DNA from: Variovorax paradoxus EPS
GTDB taxonomy: Bacteria > Pseudomonadota > Gammaproteobacteria > Burkholderiales > Burkholderiaceae_C
Assembly: GCF_000184745.1 (NCBI RefSeq)
Contig: NC_014931.1
Location: forward strand, 3,162,001-3,226,000
DNA: 64,000 nucleotides
Direction of reading: 5' to 3'
The number at the start of each line of letters is the position of its first letter. The stretch's first letter is position 1. This document shows, piece after piece, positions 39,176 to 48,444 of this stretch. Below the pieces are notes generated by a model. It saw only the letters and a list, made by a program, of their open reading frames with translations, made no database searches and was not told the origin of the DNA. A program made the translations under genes and the position numbers.

Positions 39176-40117
39176 ATGGCCGAATCGAAAGTCGCGATCT
39201 ACGGCGCCATCGGCGCCAATGTCGCTATCGCCATCACCAAGTTCGTCGTGGCGGGCATCACCGGCAGCTCGGCGATGCTGTCGGAGGGCATCCACTCGGC
39301 GGTCGACACCTTCAACGGCGTGCTGCTGCTGGTGGGCCTCAAGCTCAGCAAGCGGCCCGCAACGCCCGAGCATCCGTTCGGCCACGGCAAGGAGCTCTAT
39401 TTCTGGAGCCTGATCGTGGCGGTGCTGATCTTCGGGCTGGGCGGCGGCGTGTCGTTCTACGAGGGCATCCAGCACATCCGCGCGCCGGAGCCGATGCGCG
39501 ATCCGACGTGGAACTACGTCGTGCTCGCGGCGGCCTTCGTGTTCGAGGGCACGAGCTTTCTGATTGCGCTCAAGCAGTTCCGCGCGCAGGCCAAGGGCAC
39601 GCCGTTCTGGCAGGCGCTGGACCGCAGCAAGGACCCGACCACCTACACCGTGCTGGCCGAGGATTCTGCCGCGCTTGTGGGGCTCTTGGTGGCGGCGCTC
39701 GGCATCTACCTCGGCCACGCGCTGGACATGCCCGTGCTCGATGGCGTGGCCTCGGTGGTCATCGGCGTGCTGCTGGCCGGTGTGGCCGTGCTGCTCATCG
39801 CGCAGGCGCGGGGTCTCCTGATCGGCGAGGGCATCCGGCCCGAGACGGCGCGCGCCATCCGCGCCATCGCGATGGAGCAGCCCAGCGTCGAAGACGTGGG
39901 CCATGTGCTGTCGATGTACATCGGCGCCGACGAGGCGCTGGTGATCGTCGATGTGAACTTCAAGGACGACATTTCCACGGGCGAGGCGGGCGACGCCATC
40001 GCGGCCATCGAGACCGAGGTGCGCGCGCGTTTCCCGACGATCAAGCGCATCTTCATCGAGGCGACCGAGGCGCCGCAGGCCGGCGCGGCACCGGCGAAAG
40101 ACGGAGGTGCCTTGTAG
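39176..40117 (+). CDS. Cation diffusion facilitator family transporter
   Basis: A 313-residue inner-membrane transporter with five or six TM helices and a C-terminal cytoplasmic domain. The metal-site motif HSAVD in MLSEGIHSAVDTFNG (TM2) and the DSAALVG segment (TM5) are CDF features; PFGHGKELYFWSL is typical of the subgroup often linked to Fe/Zn or Mn efflux. It starts 26 bp after the AraC gene and may be cotranscribed. Confidence 0.88.
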   Translation: MAESKVAIYGAIGANVAIAITKFVVAGITGSSAMLSEGIHSAVDTFNGVLLLVGLKLSKRPATPEHPFGHGKELYFWSLIVAVLIFGLGGGVSFYEGIQHIRAPEPMRDPTWNYVVLAAAFVFEGTSFLIALKQFRAQAKGTPFWQALDRSKDPTTYTVLAEDSAALVGLLVAALGIYLGHALDMPVLDGVASVVIGVLLAGVAVLLIAQARGLLIGEGIRPETARAIRAIAMEQPSVEDVGHVLSMYIGADEALVIVDVNFKDDISTGEAGDAIAAIETEVRARFPTIKRIFIEATEAPQAGAAPAKDGGAL

Positions 40118-40240
40118 CACTTGCTGCAATTTCTTGCGTTGTCACGACCATGCGGGTTTCAAATTTTTTCGTTATTGTTTTGCTCGCTGCAGCACCCCGG
40201 CGCACAGGCGCCGGGAGAACCAAACAACACGGAGAGATGC

Positions 40241-41473
40241 ATGCTTTGGGAAAAGAAGCTGGCGCAGTGGAGCGCCGCCGTTCGTGACCGCGCCAACCTG
40301 CCGGCACGCCTCACGCTGTGGGACGGCCAGTCCTACGACTTCGGCAATTTCAGCGGACCTTCGGTCACGCTTCACGTCAAATCACCGGCAGCGCTGTCGC
40401 TGATGCTGCAGCCCACCCTCGATAACCTGGGCGAGGCCTACGTCAAGAGCAAGATCGACATCGAGGGCAAGCTCAGCGACGTGATCGACATCGCCTACGG
40501 CCTCGCGAAGACATCGATCGACAAGCAGGGCGGGGCGCTGCAGAACATGGCGCGCTACTTCGCGCACACCAAATCGTCGGACAAGAAATCGATCCAGTAC
40601 CACTACGACGTTTCCAACGAGTTCTACCAGCAGTGGCTCGATGCGAACATGGTCTATTCGTGCGCCTACTTCGAGAACGGCGACGAAGACCTCGCCACCG
40701 CGCAGTTGAAGAAGATCGACCACATCCTCACCAAGATCGACCTCAGGCCGGGCCAGACGCTGCTGGACATCGGCTGCGGCTGGGGCGCGCTGGTGATCCG
40801 CGCGGCGCAGAAGTTCGGCGCGCGCTGCGTGGGCGTGACGCTCTCGCAGAACCAGTTCGACCTGGCCACCGAGCGCGTGAAGGCCGCGGGCCTGGAAGAC
40901 CGCATCGAGATCCGCCTGCAGGACTACCGCGACGTGACCGGCCAGTTCGACCGCATCACCAGCGTCGGCATGTTCGAGCATGTGGGCCGCAAGAACCTGC
41001 CCACCTACTTCAAGCACGTGCGCGAACTCCTGGCCGACGACGGCGTGGTGATGAACCATGGCATCACCTCGTCCGACCCCGAAGGCGGCGGTGTCTCGTA
41101 CGGTGGCGGCGACTTCATCGACCGCTACGTGTTCCCCAACGGCGAACTGCCGCACATCAGCCTCGCGCTGCAGGCCATGCAGCAGGGCGGGCTCGAAGCC
41201 TTCGACATCGAGAACCTGCGCCGGCACTACGCGCAGACGCTGCGCTACTGGAGCGACAGCTACGAGGCCAACAGCGACAAGCTGCGCACGATGGTCGACG
41301 AGGAGAAATTCCGCATCTGGCGCGTGTACCTCGCGGGTTGCGCGTATGCGTTCGAGAACGACGATGTAGCGATCTACCAGATAGTGGGGCGCAAGGCGGG
41401 GAGGGCGGCGAAGACGCTGCCGTGGTCGCGGCGCTATATCTACAACGGCACCTCGGCGCTGAACGCGGCTTGA
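40241..41473 (+). CDS. Cyclopropane-fatty-acid synthase-like SAM methyltransferase
   Basis: A 410-residue Mycolic acid/CFA synthase family enzyme that methylenates double bonds of membrane lipids using SAM. Marks are IQYHYDVSNEFYQQWLD, MVYSCAYF, SAM motif LLDIGCGWGALVIRAA, and SVGMFEHVG. An N-terminal domain of about 100 residues is present as in E. coli Cfa. GGAGAG lies upstream of the ATG. Confidence 0.92.
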   Translation: MLWEKKLAQWSAAVRDRANLPARLTLWDGQSYDFGNFSGPSVTLHVKSPAALSLMLQPTLDNLGEAYVKSKIDIEGKLSDVIDIAYGLAKTSIDKQGGALQNMARYFAHTKSSDKKSIQYHYDVSNEFYQQWLDANMVYSCAYFENGDEDLATAQLKKIDHILTKIDLRPGQTLLDIGCGWGALVIRAAQKFGARCVGVTLSQNQFDLATERVKAAGLEDRIEIRLQDYRDVTGQFDRITSVGMFEHVGRKNLPTYFKHVRELLADDGVVMNHGITSSDPEGGGVSYGGGDFIDRYVFPNGELPHISLALQAMQQGGLEAFDIENLRRHYAQTLRYWSDSYEANSDKLRTMVDEEKFRIWRVYLAGCAYAFENDDVAIYQIVGRKAGRAAKTLPWSRRYIYNGTSALNAA

Positions 41474-41670
41474 TGTTCCGGTGCCGCCGCATCGGCATGG
41501 CGGCAAAGCGATATCGCAAGGGCGCGCGGGCGCGTGAACAAGACAACGGAGGGCCAGCGCCAGCACGGATTCGCACGGCCCGATAGCATCACGGGCTCGC
41601 GGCTTCTCACCACCTCGGCGCTCACCGGACACCCCGTTCGGGGCAGCCTCCCCGGCCCGCGAAGAACCCC

Positions 41671-43161
41671 ATGAGCGTCAGCACCAAAACAACAAACCGC
41701 CCCCTGGTCATCGCATCGATCATGGCCTCAATGGCCATGGTCGCCATCGAAGCCACCATCGTCTCCACCGTCATGCCGCAGATCGCCTCCGAACTCGGCG
41801 GGCTGCATCTCTACAGCTGGGTCTTCGCTTCGTTCCTGCTCGCGCAGACCGCGATGACCGTGGTGTTCGGCAAGCTCAGCGACTTGTACGGGCGCAAGCC
41901 CATCATGTTCGTGGGCATCGCGATCTTCGTCATCGGTTCGGTGCTCGCGGGCTTCTCGTGGTCGATGCCGGCCATGATCTGTTTCCGTCTCATCCAGGGC
42001 ATCGGCGCGGGCGCGATCCAGCCGGTGTCGCTCACCATCGTCGGCGATCTCTATCCGGTGCGCGAACGCGGCAAGGTGCAGGGCTACCTCGCGAGCGTGT
42101 GGGCGGTGTCGGCCGTCGTGGGGCCGATGATCGGCGCGCTCATCGTGCAGAAGCTGTCGTGGGCCTGGATCTTCTGGGTCAACGTGCCCATCGGCCTGGC
42201 CGCGGCGGCGGGTTTCTGGTTCTTCCTGCACGAGGCGCCGACGGTGCGCCGCTCGTCCATCGACATGGTGGGCGCGGTGCTGTTCACCGTCGGCATCGCC
42301 TCGCTGATGATCGCGCTGACCGAGTTCGGCGTCGGCAACTCGGGCGTCGCGCTCGCGTGGGCCGGGCTCTTCGTGGTCACGCTCGCGCTCTTCATCGCGC
42401 AGGAGCGCCGCGCGGCCGACCCGATGGTGTCGCTCAAGCTCTGGGGCGCACGGATGATCGCGACGGTCAACGGCGCGGCGATGCTCGCCGGCATGGTGCT
42501 GATCGGCATCACCACGTTCCTGCCGATGTACGTGCAGGTGGTGCTGGAGCGCTCGTCGGTCACGGCCGGCCTCACGCTCACGATGGTGATGCTGGGCTGG
42601 CCCATCGGCGCGACGCTGACCTCGCGCACCTTCCACCGCATCGGCCTCTGGCGCATGGTGGTCGTCGGCGCCGCGCTGATTCCGGTGGGCACCGCGACCT
42701 TCGCGCTGCTCGGGGCCGGCAGCTCGCCGGTGCTGCCGGCCATCGGCTCGTTCATCATCGGTTTAGGCATGGGCGTGATGAGCCTGGCTTCGCTGATCCT
42801 GATCCAGGAGGGCGTGGAGCTCTCGCAGCGCGGCATCGCCACGGCTTCGAACGTGTTCTCGCGCAACCTCGGGAGCGCGCTGGGCGCGGCCTTCTTCGGC
42901 GCGGTCTTCAACTTCGGGTTGACGCGGGGGGACGGCAGCATGATGTTCACGGACGACGAACTGCGGCTGCTGCTGCAGGGCGTGCACGGCTCGGTGGCGG
43001 GGGATGCGGGTATCCGGTTGGCGCTGGGCAGCTCGCTGCACCTCACGTTTCTGATGATGCTGGTGGTGAGCCTTGGCGTGGTGGTGCTGGCGTTGTGGTT
43101 GCCGAAGGAAGGGTTGGAGACGCGGGCGGTCAAGGAAGACAACAAGGTCGTGCAGAAGTAG
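41671..43161 (+). CDS. MFS drug exporter, DHA2 (14-TM) family
   Basis: A 496-residue inner-membrane proton antiporter. It has about 14 hydrophobic segments, motif A GKLSDLYGRKPIMFVG between TM2 and TM3, and a motif C region VGPMIGALI in TM5. It resembles the EmrB/QacA and MdtD group of multidrug exporters. Upstream at 41632-41643 is a short CCCC-GTTC-GGGG hairpin. No regulator gene is adjacent. Confidence 0.9.
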   Translation: MSVSTKTTNRPLVIASIMASMAMVAIEATIVSTVMPQIASELGGLHLYSWVFASFLLAQTAMTVVFGKLSDLYGRKPIMFVGIAIFVIGSVLAGFSWSMPAMICFRLIQGIGAGAIQPVSLTIVGDLYPVRERGKVQGYLASVWAVSAVVGPMIGALIVQKLSWAWIFWVNVPIGLAAAAGFWFFLHEAPTVRRSSIDMVGAVLFTVGIASLMIALTEFGVGNSGVALAWAGLFVVTLALFIAQERRAADPMVSLKLWGARMIATVNGAAMLAGMVLIGITTFLPMYVQVVLERSSVTAGLTLTMVMLGWPIGATLTSRTFHRIGLWRMVVVGAALIPVGTATFALLGAGSSPVLPAIGSFIIGLGMGVMSLASLILIQEGVELSQRGIATASNVFSRNLGSALGAAFFGAVFNFGLTRGDGSMMFTDDELRLLLQGVHGSVAGDAGIRLALGSSLHLTFLMMLVVSLGVVVLALWLPKEGLETRAVKEDNKVVQK

Positions 43162-43229
43162 GGGATGTCTGTCAGGCGCCGCTTCAGACGCCGCATTCAA
43201 GTGATTTCTTCGGCCATTTGAAGGAAAAG

Positions 43230-43247
43230 TGTCCTTCTTAATGGACA
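43230..43247. promoter_or_regulatory. HipB-type operator TGTCC-N8-GGACA
   Basis: TGTCC (43230-43234) and GGACA (43243-43247) flank eight bases, the same geometry as the E. coli HipB operator TATCC-N8-GGATA. It lies about 25-45 bp upstream of hipB. A weaker match, TGTGG-N8-GGACA at 43270-43287 overlapping the hipB start, may be a second site. Confidence 0.65.
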
Positions 43248-43277
43248 TTTTTCGCTTGATGCCTAAAAATGTGGCAT

Positions 43278-43550
43278 ATGAAGGACAAAATCCGACTACC
43301 CATTGAATTAGGCCAAGCCATCCAGCGCGCGCGAAAAGGGGGCCGCCTGAAGGCGACCGACATCGCCGCGCGCTCTGGCCGCGCGCGCAACGTTCTCTAT
43401 CGACTGGAGCGAGGGGAAGACATCACCGTGGCCTCGCTGTTCGACATCCTGCGCGCCATGGATCTCACGATCGGCCTGCAGCGCTTGGGCATGCCGACAC
43501 TGGAAGAAGTCACGGACCGCTTCGGACAGGATGACGACGATGCTTCCTGA
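43278..43550 (+). CDS. hipB: HipB-like antitoxin, XRE-family regulator
   Basis: A 90-residue XRE-type helix-turn-helix protein (TDIAARSGRARNVLYRLERGED), the antitoxin and autorepressor of a hipBA pair. It is followed with overlap by hipA. The start is ambiguous: ATG at 43269 (three residues longer) or 43278; neither has a clear Shine-Dalgarno. The acidic C-terminus (GQDDDDAS) overlaps the hipA start region. Confidence 0.85.
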   Translation: MKDKIRLPIELGQAIQRARKGGRLKATDIAARSGRARNVLYRLERGEDITVASLFDILRAMDLTIGLQRLGMPTLEEVTDRFGQDDDDAS

Positions 43551-44760
43551 AAAGATCAGGCAGCTCGACGTCGAGATCGCCGGCGCGCCGGCCGGCCAGT
43601 TGCTCAAGCACTCGGTCTACGAGTTCCGGTATCTCGACAGCGGTGTGGAGCAGCCCTCGGTCGCGTTGCTGATGCCACCGACCCGGCCGACCTACCAGGA
43701 TGGCGACCTTTTCGCAGTGATGGACCAGAACCTCCCCGAGGGCGACCTGTACCTGCGTCTGCGGGCGATGTTCCCCAAGCAGCAGCTCACGCAGATGCAT
43801 CTGCTCGCAGTGGTGGGATCCAACGGCATCGGGCGCTTGGGCTTCCGGCTGGCGGGAGCAGAGGCGCCTGCGGTGCCCCGGATCATCGACCGCAAGGCCT
43901 TGCTCGCCACCCGCTACACGCCCGAGGTGTTCGACGAACTGGTGCGCGCGTACCTGAGCACCGGCGCCGGCATTGCCGGCATGCAGCCGAAGATCATGGT
44001 GCCGGACAGGGTCAGCGTTCCGGTGCCCACGATCATCGTGAAGGCGGGCGCAGCTTCCTATCCGGGCCTGTCGGCCAACGAGTTCATGTGCCTGACGGCC
44101 GCCGGCCACGCCGGCATCGAGACGCCCACATTCGACCTCTCGGACGATGGGCAACTGCTGCTGGTCGACCGTTTCGACATCGCGGCGGACGGGTCCCGGA
44201 TCGGCTTCGAGGACATCGCGGCGCTGATGAACCTTCGCGTGCGCGACATCCAGTCCGACCGGAAGTACCACGGGAGCTACCAGCGCATCGCCGAGTTGAT
44301 GCAATACCTCCAACTGCCCAGCGAAAACCTCGCGCGCTTCTTCGAGCAGGTGGCGTTCAGCATCATGGTTCGCAACGGCGACGGCCACCTCAAGAACTAC
44401 GGATTGCTCTACACCTCGACCGCCGATTGCCGCCTTGCGCCGATGTTCGACGTGGTGACGACAGCGCTCTACCGGTACACGCGCTACGAAGGCGGTCCCG
44501 AACTCGAGGACCGCACGCTGGCGCTCAAGCTCTTCGCGGGCAAGGGCCACACGAAGGCCTACCCGACGACCGAGGAGTTGCTGCTGTTCGGCAGCAAGGT
44601 CTGCGGGGTCGCCAGGCCGGAACTCGTTCTTGCGCGAATCGCGGAGGGGATGCAGAAGACGTTGCGCCTGGCAGCCGGTGACCCACGAATCCCGAAGGAC
44701 CTGCTGGAGAAGATGCGGGACATCTGGGCCGATGGGATGACTTACGCCAAGGCGCGGTAG
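43531..44760 (+). CDS. hipA: HipA-like serine/threonine kinase toxin
   Basis: A 409-residue HipA-family kinase. E. coli HipA phosphorylates glutamyl-tRNA synthetase and causes persistence. Catalytic D284 and N289 (NGDGHLKNY) and metal-binding D307 (MFDVVT) are present. The segment matching E. coli S150 (SVAGAQEK) is G147-IAGMQPK, so the autoinhibitory phosphoserine is absent. It overlaps hipB by 20 bases; an ATG at 43540 is an alternative start. Confidence 0.88.
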   Translation: MTTMLPEKIRQLDVEIAGAPAGQLLKHSVYEFRYLDSGVEQPSVALLMPPTRPTYQDGDLFAVMDQNLPEGDLYLRLRAMFPKQQLTQMHLLAVVGSNGIGRLGFRLAGAEAPAVPRIIDRKALLATRYTPEVFDELVRAYLSTGAGIAGMQPKIMVPDRVSVPVPTIIVKAGAASYPGLSANEFMCLTAAGHAGIETPTFDLSDDGQLLLVDRFDIAADGSRIGFEDIAALMNLRVRDIQSDRKYHGSYQRIAELMQYLQLPSENLARFFEQVAFSIMVRNGDGHLKNYGLLYTSTADCRLAPMFDVVTTALYRYTRYEGGPELEDRTLALKLFAGKGHTKAYPTTEELLLFGSKVCGVARPELVLARIAEGMQKTLRLAAGDPRIPKDLLEKMRDIWADGMTYAKAR

Positions 44761-44885
44761 ATCCGCGGTCGCGAAGCGACGATCCTAGAAAGCCCTGGCC
44801 GCGTCACCAACGAAGAAAACCGCGCATGCATATGCGCAAACGCGCGGGCATCATGTCGCTCCCTTTCCACTTTCCATCGCACTTC

Positions 44886-45926
44886 ATGACCTACCTTGCC
44901 GCCCCCGAGCGCTACGACGCCATTCCCTACCGACGCGTCGGGCGCAGCGGGCTCGTGCTGCCTGCCATTTCGCTCGGGCTCTGGCACAACTTCGGCGACA
45001 GCACACCCATCGACGTGCAGCGTAAGCTGTTGCGCACGGCCTTCGACCTGGGCATCAACCACTTCGACCTCGCCAACAACTACGGCCCGCCGTACGGCAG
45101 CGCCGAAACCAATTTCGGCCGTCTGCTGAGGGAAGATTTCAAGGCGTACCGTGACGAACTCATCATCTCCAGCAAGGCCGGCTGGGACATGTGGCCCGGC
45201 CCCTACGGCCAGGGCGGGGGCTCCCGCAAATACGTGCTCGCGAGCCTCGACCAGAGCCTGCAGCGCCTGGGCCTCGACTACGTCGACATCTTCTATTCGC
45301 ACCGCTTCGATCCGCACACGCCGCTGGAAGAAACCGCCTCCGCGCTGGCGCAGGCCGTGCAGCAGGGCAAGGCGCTCTACATCGGCATCTCGTCTTACTC
45401 AGCTGGCAAGACGCGCGAAATCGCCGCGCTGCTGCGCGAATGGAAGGTGCCGCTGCTCATCCACCAGCCGGCCTACAACCTGTTCAACCGCTGGATCGAA
45501 AAAGACCTGCTCGATGCCACCGGCGAACTCGGCGCGGGCGTGATCGCCTTCACGCCGCTGGCGCAGGGGCTGCTCACCGACAAGTACCTCAAGGGCATTC
45601 CGGCCGATGCGCGCATCAACCGGCCCGGCGGCGGCTCGCTCAAGCAGGAGCACCTGTCGGACGACAACGTGGAACGCGCACGCGCGCTCAACGAGATCGC
45701 CAAGCGCCGCGGCCAGAGCCTTGCGCAACTCGCGCTGACCTGGACGCTTCGCGATCCGCGCGTGAGTTCTGCGCTGATCGGTGCGAGCCGGCCCGAGCAG
45801 ATCGTCGACAACGTCGCCGCCTTGCGCCATGCGCCGCTGAGCGCCGAAGAGCTCGCCGAGATCGACAAGTACGCCGTGGAAGGCGGCGTGAACCTCTGGG
45901 AAAAGCCGTCGACCGACTTCGCGTGA
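44886..45926 (+). CDS. yghZ: YghZ-like aldo/keto reductase (L-glyceraldehyde 3-phosphate reductase)
   Basis: A 346-residue aldo/keto reductase, the same length as E. coli YghZ and very similar throughout: LSLGLWHNFG-like LGLWHNFGDS, HFDLANNYGPPYGSAE, SSKAGWDMWPGPYG, FYSHRFD and IAFTPLAQGLLTDKYL. YghZ reduces L-glyceraldehyde 3-phosphate and methylglyoxal-type aldehydes. The start at 44886 matches the family N-terminus; an upstream ATG at 44826 would add 20 unrelated residues. Confidence 0.9.
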   Translation: MTYLAAPERYDAIPYRRVGRSGLVLPAISLGLWHNFGDSTPIDVQRKLLRTAFDLGINHFDLANNYGPPYGSAETNFGRLLREDFKAYRDELIISSKAGWDMWPGPYGQGGGSRKYVLASLDQSLQRLGLDYVDIFYSHRFDPHTPLEETASALAQAVQQGKALYIGISSYSAGKTREIAALLREWKVPLLIHQPAYNLFNRWIEKDLLDATGELGAGVIAFTPLAQGLLTDKYLKGIPADARINRPGGGSLKQEHLSDDNVERARALNEIAKRRGQSLAQLALTWTLRDPRVSSALIGASRPEQIVDNVAALRHAPLSAEELAEIDKYAVEGGVNLWEKPSTDFA

Positions 45927-45947
45927 CGACGGCCAACGCTGCCGCGT

Positions 45948-46154
45948 TTATTCGAGCGTGAACCCGATCTTCACCGTCACCTGCCAATGCGCGACCTTGC
46001 CGTCCACCACATGGCCGCGCGTCTCGGTGACGGTGAACCACTGGATGTTGCGCACCGTCTCGTGCGCCTTGGCGATCGCGGTCTGCACCGCGTCCTCGAT
46101 GCCGACCGGCGACGAGCCGGTCAGCTCGAGAGACTTGTAGACGTGGTTCGACAT
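45948..46154 (-). CDS. Dodecin flavin-binding protein
   Basis: A 68-residue dodecin. [20 protein letters not shown] and [20 protein letters not shown] carry the flavin-stacking Trp, and the C-terminal strand [15 protein letters not shown] completes the fold. Twelve subunits form a hollow sphere that stores FMN/riboflavin or FAD. It is convergent with yghZ. Confidence 0.92.
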   Translation of the reverse strand: MSNHVYKSLELTGSSPVGIEDAVQTAIAKAHETVRNIQWFTVTETRGHVVDGKVAHWQVTVKIGFTLE

Positions 46155-46305
46155 GTGCGTGCTCCTTGTGAATGGGTGTGGAGCCATCGTAGTCATGGCA
46201 CGTGGTCGCGGGTGGAATTTTCTGCATCAGGTAACTCGCAATCCTTCTTTGAGAAAGCGAAGTGCCTGCGCAGAATCGCCCCCAGCGTTCACCCGGAAGT
46301 TGTTC

Positions 46306-46503
46306 ATGCCACAGCGCAGTCTTTATGTTTCTCCGGCGGCCCAGGCCCGCCACGTTCTCGCGCTGACCACGGCAGCGTGGCGCATCGCGCCGTCTTCGCC
46401 GCACGAGGTGGCGCGGTGTGCGCCGCACGGCTATATGCCGATCCGCGCCATGCGGCGCTTCCACGCGGTAGCGGCCCTGGCCCTGCTGCCGCACTCATGG
46501 TGA
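46306..46503 (+). CDS. Possible small basic protein
   Basis: A 65-residue open frame starting MPQRSLYVSPAAQARH with GGAAG upstream; it contains SPHEVARCAPHGYMPIRAMRRFH. It ends just before the kinase-like gene, which begins 1 bp after its stop. Nothing in it is recognisable and the region could equally be untranslated leader. Listed with low confidence. Confidence 0.3.
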   Translation: MPQRSLYVSPAAQARHVLALTTAAWRIAPSSPHEVARCAPHGYMPIRAMRRFHAVAALALLPHSW

Positions 46504-46504
46504 G

Positions 46505-47005
46505 ATGCTGATCGTTCTGTCAGGCTTGCCCGGCTCGGGCAAGACCACCGTCGCACGCGAACTCGTGGGGCGGCTTTCGGCCGTCTATCTGCGCATCGAT
46601 GCCATCGAGCAGGCGCTCGTGTCGGCGAAGGTGCTGGCGGGAGAGGTCGGCCCTGCGGGCTACGAGGTTGCCTATGCGCTGGCGCGCTCGAATCTTGCGC
46701 TCGGCCTCACGGTGGTTGCCGATTGCGTCAACCCGTTGCCGGTCACGCGCGAAGCGTGGCGCGCGGTCGCGGCGAGTGCGTCGTCACGTGTGCTGGAGGT
46801 CGAGATCGGTTGTTCGGATGTCGCGGAGCACCGCCGGCGCGTGGAGCTTCGCGCGCCAGACATTCCGGGGCATGCGCTGCCCGATTGGGCGTCGGTGCTG
46901 CGGCACAACTACGCGCCGTGGACCACGGATCGCCTGGTCATCGACACCGCCACTGTCGGCGCGGCCGAAGCGGCGCAGCGCATCGTGGCGGCAGCCCGCA
47001 CCTGA
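46505..47005 (+). CDS. P-loop kinase-like ATPase
   Basis: A 166-residue AAA_33-type P-loop protein (Zeta toxin/polynucleotide or gluconate-kinase-like). Walker A GLPGSGKTT is at 7-15, followed by YLRIDAIEQAL and a lid region HRRRVELRA. Such small kinases phosphorylate metabolites or nucleic acid ends; the substrate cannot be named. A fragment of a flavin monooxygenase gene follows in the same frame after the stop. Confidence 0.8.
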   Translation: MLIVLSGLPGSGKTTVARELVGRLSAVYLRIDAIEQALVSAKVLAGEVGPAGYEVAYALARSNLALGLTVVADCVNPLPVTREAWRAVAASASSRVLEVEIGCSDVAEHRRRVELRAPDIPGHALPDWASVLRHNYAPWTTDRLVIDTATVGAAEAAQRIVAAART

Positions 47006-47035
47006 ACAGCACGCAGATATCGATACAGAAATCAG

Positions 47036-47233
47036 CGAAAGCGGCGCACGCTCTTCGCGACGGACCTCGTGGGCACGTCCGACGAAATCCTGGAGCGGCT
47101 GCGCAAGGACCCGGTGCTGCCGCAGATGAGCGAACTGCGCGTGGAGCTGCCCTACAACTTCGCGAGCGACGAGTACGAGCAGATCCTGGACGACCTCGCG
47201 CGCCGCATCGCGCCGGATTGGGATGGCATGTGA
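47036..47233 (+). pseudogene. C-terminal remnant of a luciferase-like (LLM) flavin monooxygenase
   Basis: About 65 codons read RTLFATDLVGTSDEILERL, then DPVLPQMSELRVELPYNF and YEQILDDLARRIAP to a stop at 47231-47233. This is the closing part of LLM-class flavin-dependent oxidoreductases. No start codon, ribosome site or N-terminal barrel precedes it; the kinase-like gene abuts directly. A deletion or replacement of the 5' part is the simplest explanation. Confidence 0.6.
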
Positions 47234-47410
47234 CGGCCGAGCCCGTGCGTGAGCCCGCGCTGCTGGTCGCTTGATGCCGTTGCCCCTTTTTCTGCTGGGT
47301 GCATTTGCTGAATTGGTTATGGACTTATCGCAAACGCTTCGTTGGTGATCGGTGCCCGCTTGCCTAGAGTCCAGCCTGTCTTTTTCATGATCATTCACAA
47401 GGAGTCCCGA

Positions 47411-48361
47411 ATGTCGATTCTCAGCAGATGGTGGCGAGCCGCGTCCTTCGCCACGCTGGCCTTTCTGGCCACCTCGCCCATTGCGTTCGCGCAGGCATCG
47501 GCCGACGGCAGTGGTCCGCTCGTCTCCACCGAGTGGCTCGAGAAGAACCTCAAGAACCCGAAGCTGCGCGTGATCGAGGTCAGCGTGAACCCCGGCCTCT
47601 ACGAGCGCGGCCACATTCCCGGCGCCGTCAACTTCTCGTGGCACAACGACCTGAACGACCGCGTGCGGCGCGACATAGTGAGCCAGGCCGATTTCGAGAA
47701 ACTGCTGTCCGCGGCCGGCGTGGACAAGGACACCACCATCGTCCTGTACGGCGACAACAACAACTGGTTCGCGGCATGGGGCGCCTGGGTGTTCGACCAG
47801 TACGGCCTCTCGAACGTGAAGCTGCTCGATGGCGGCCGCAAGAAATGGGAGGCCGAGAACCGGGGCCTCGACAACCGCGCGCCCGAGTTCGCCGCCACCC
47901 GCTTCAAGGTGACGCAGCCCAACCCGCAGATCCGCGCGCGGCTGGCCGACGTACTGGCCGTGGCCGAAGGCAAGAGCGACACGAAGCTGGTCGACATCCG
48001 CTCGGCCGACGAGTACAGCGGCAAGATCTTCGCGCCCGCCGGTGCCGCCGAGTTGGCGGTGCGCGCGGGCCACATCCCCGGTGCGGCCAACGTGCCGTGG
48101 GGACGCGCGGTGAATGAAGACGGGACCTTCAAGTCGGTCGCCGAGCTGAAGGCGCTCTATGCGGGCGTGGGCATCGATGGCAGCAAGCCGGCCATCACCT
48201 ACTGCCGCATCGGCGAGCGTTCGAGCCACACCTGGTTCGCGCTCAACAGGATTCTTGGCTACAAGAACGTGCGCAACTACGACGGCTCGTGGACCGAATA
48301 CGGCAACGCCGTTGGCGTGCCGGTCAACAACCCGAGCGGCACGGTCTGGGCTTCCAAGTGA
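47411..48361 (+). CDS. Secreted double-domain rhodanese-type sulfurtransferase
   Basis: A 316-residue exported thiosulfate/3-mercaptopyruvate sulfurtransferase. The signal peptide ends near AFAQ at 27. An inactive N-terminal rhodanese domain (VIEVSVNPGLYERGHIPGAVNF) precedes the catalytic C-terminal domain with the loop CRIGERS. AAGGAG lies 7 bp before the ATG. A strong terminator follows, and a YedE-type sulfur transporter gene lies beyond it. Confidence 0.9.
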   Translation: MSILSRWWRAASFATLAFLATSPIAFAQASADGSGPLVSTEWLEKNLKNPKLRVIEVSVNPGLYERGHIPGAVNFSWHNDLNDRVRRDIVSQADFEKLLSAAGVDKDTTIVLYGDNNNWFAAWGAWVFDQYGLSNVKLLDGGRKKWEAENRGLDNRAPEFAATRFKVTQPNPQIRARLADVLAVAEGKSDTKLVDIRSADEYSGKIFAPAGAAELAVRAGHIPGAANVPWGRAVNEDGTFKSVAELKALYAGVGIDGSKPAITYCRIGERSSHTWFALNRILGYKNVRNYDGSWTEYGNAVGVPVNNPSGTVWASK

Positions 48362-48444
48362 GCAATCTGGAGGTGGTTTGAAGGATGAGTTCGAGGTGAG
48401 TCGGAGTCGGGTTGCCTTCATCGCAACTTGACGGACGACTTTTG

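Noticed and set aside
41483..41506. TGCCGCC/GGCGGCA inverted repeat after the cyclopropane synthase-like gene as a terminator
   Set aside because: It has a 10-base loop and no T-run; it may fold, but intrinsic termination is not supported.
47006..47233. Read-through of the kinase TGA to give a kinase-monooxygenase fusion
   Set aside because: The remnant is in the same frame, but there is no recoding signal such as a SECIS-like stem, and the remnant lacks a folded domain start; in-frame placement is probably coincidence.
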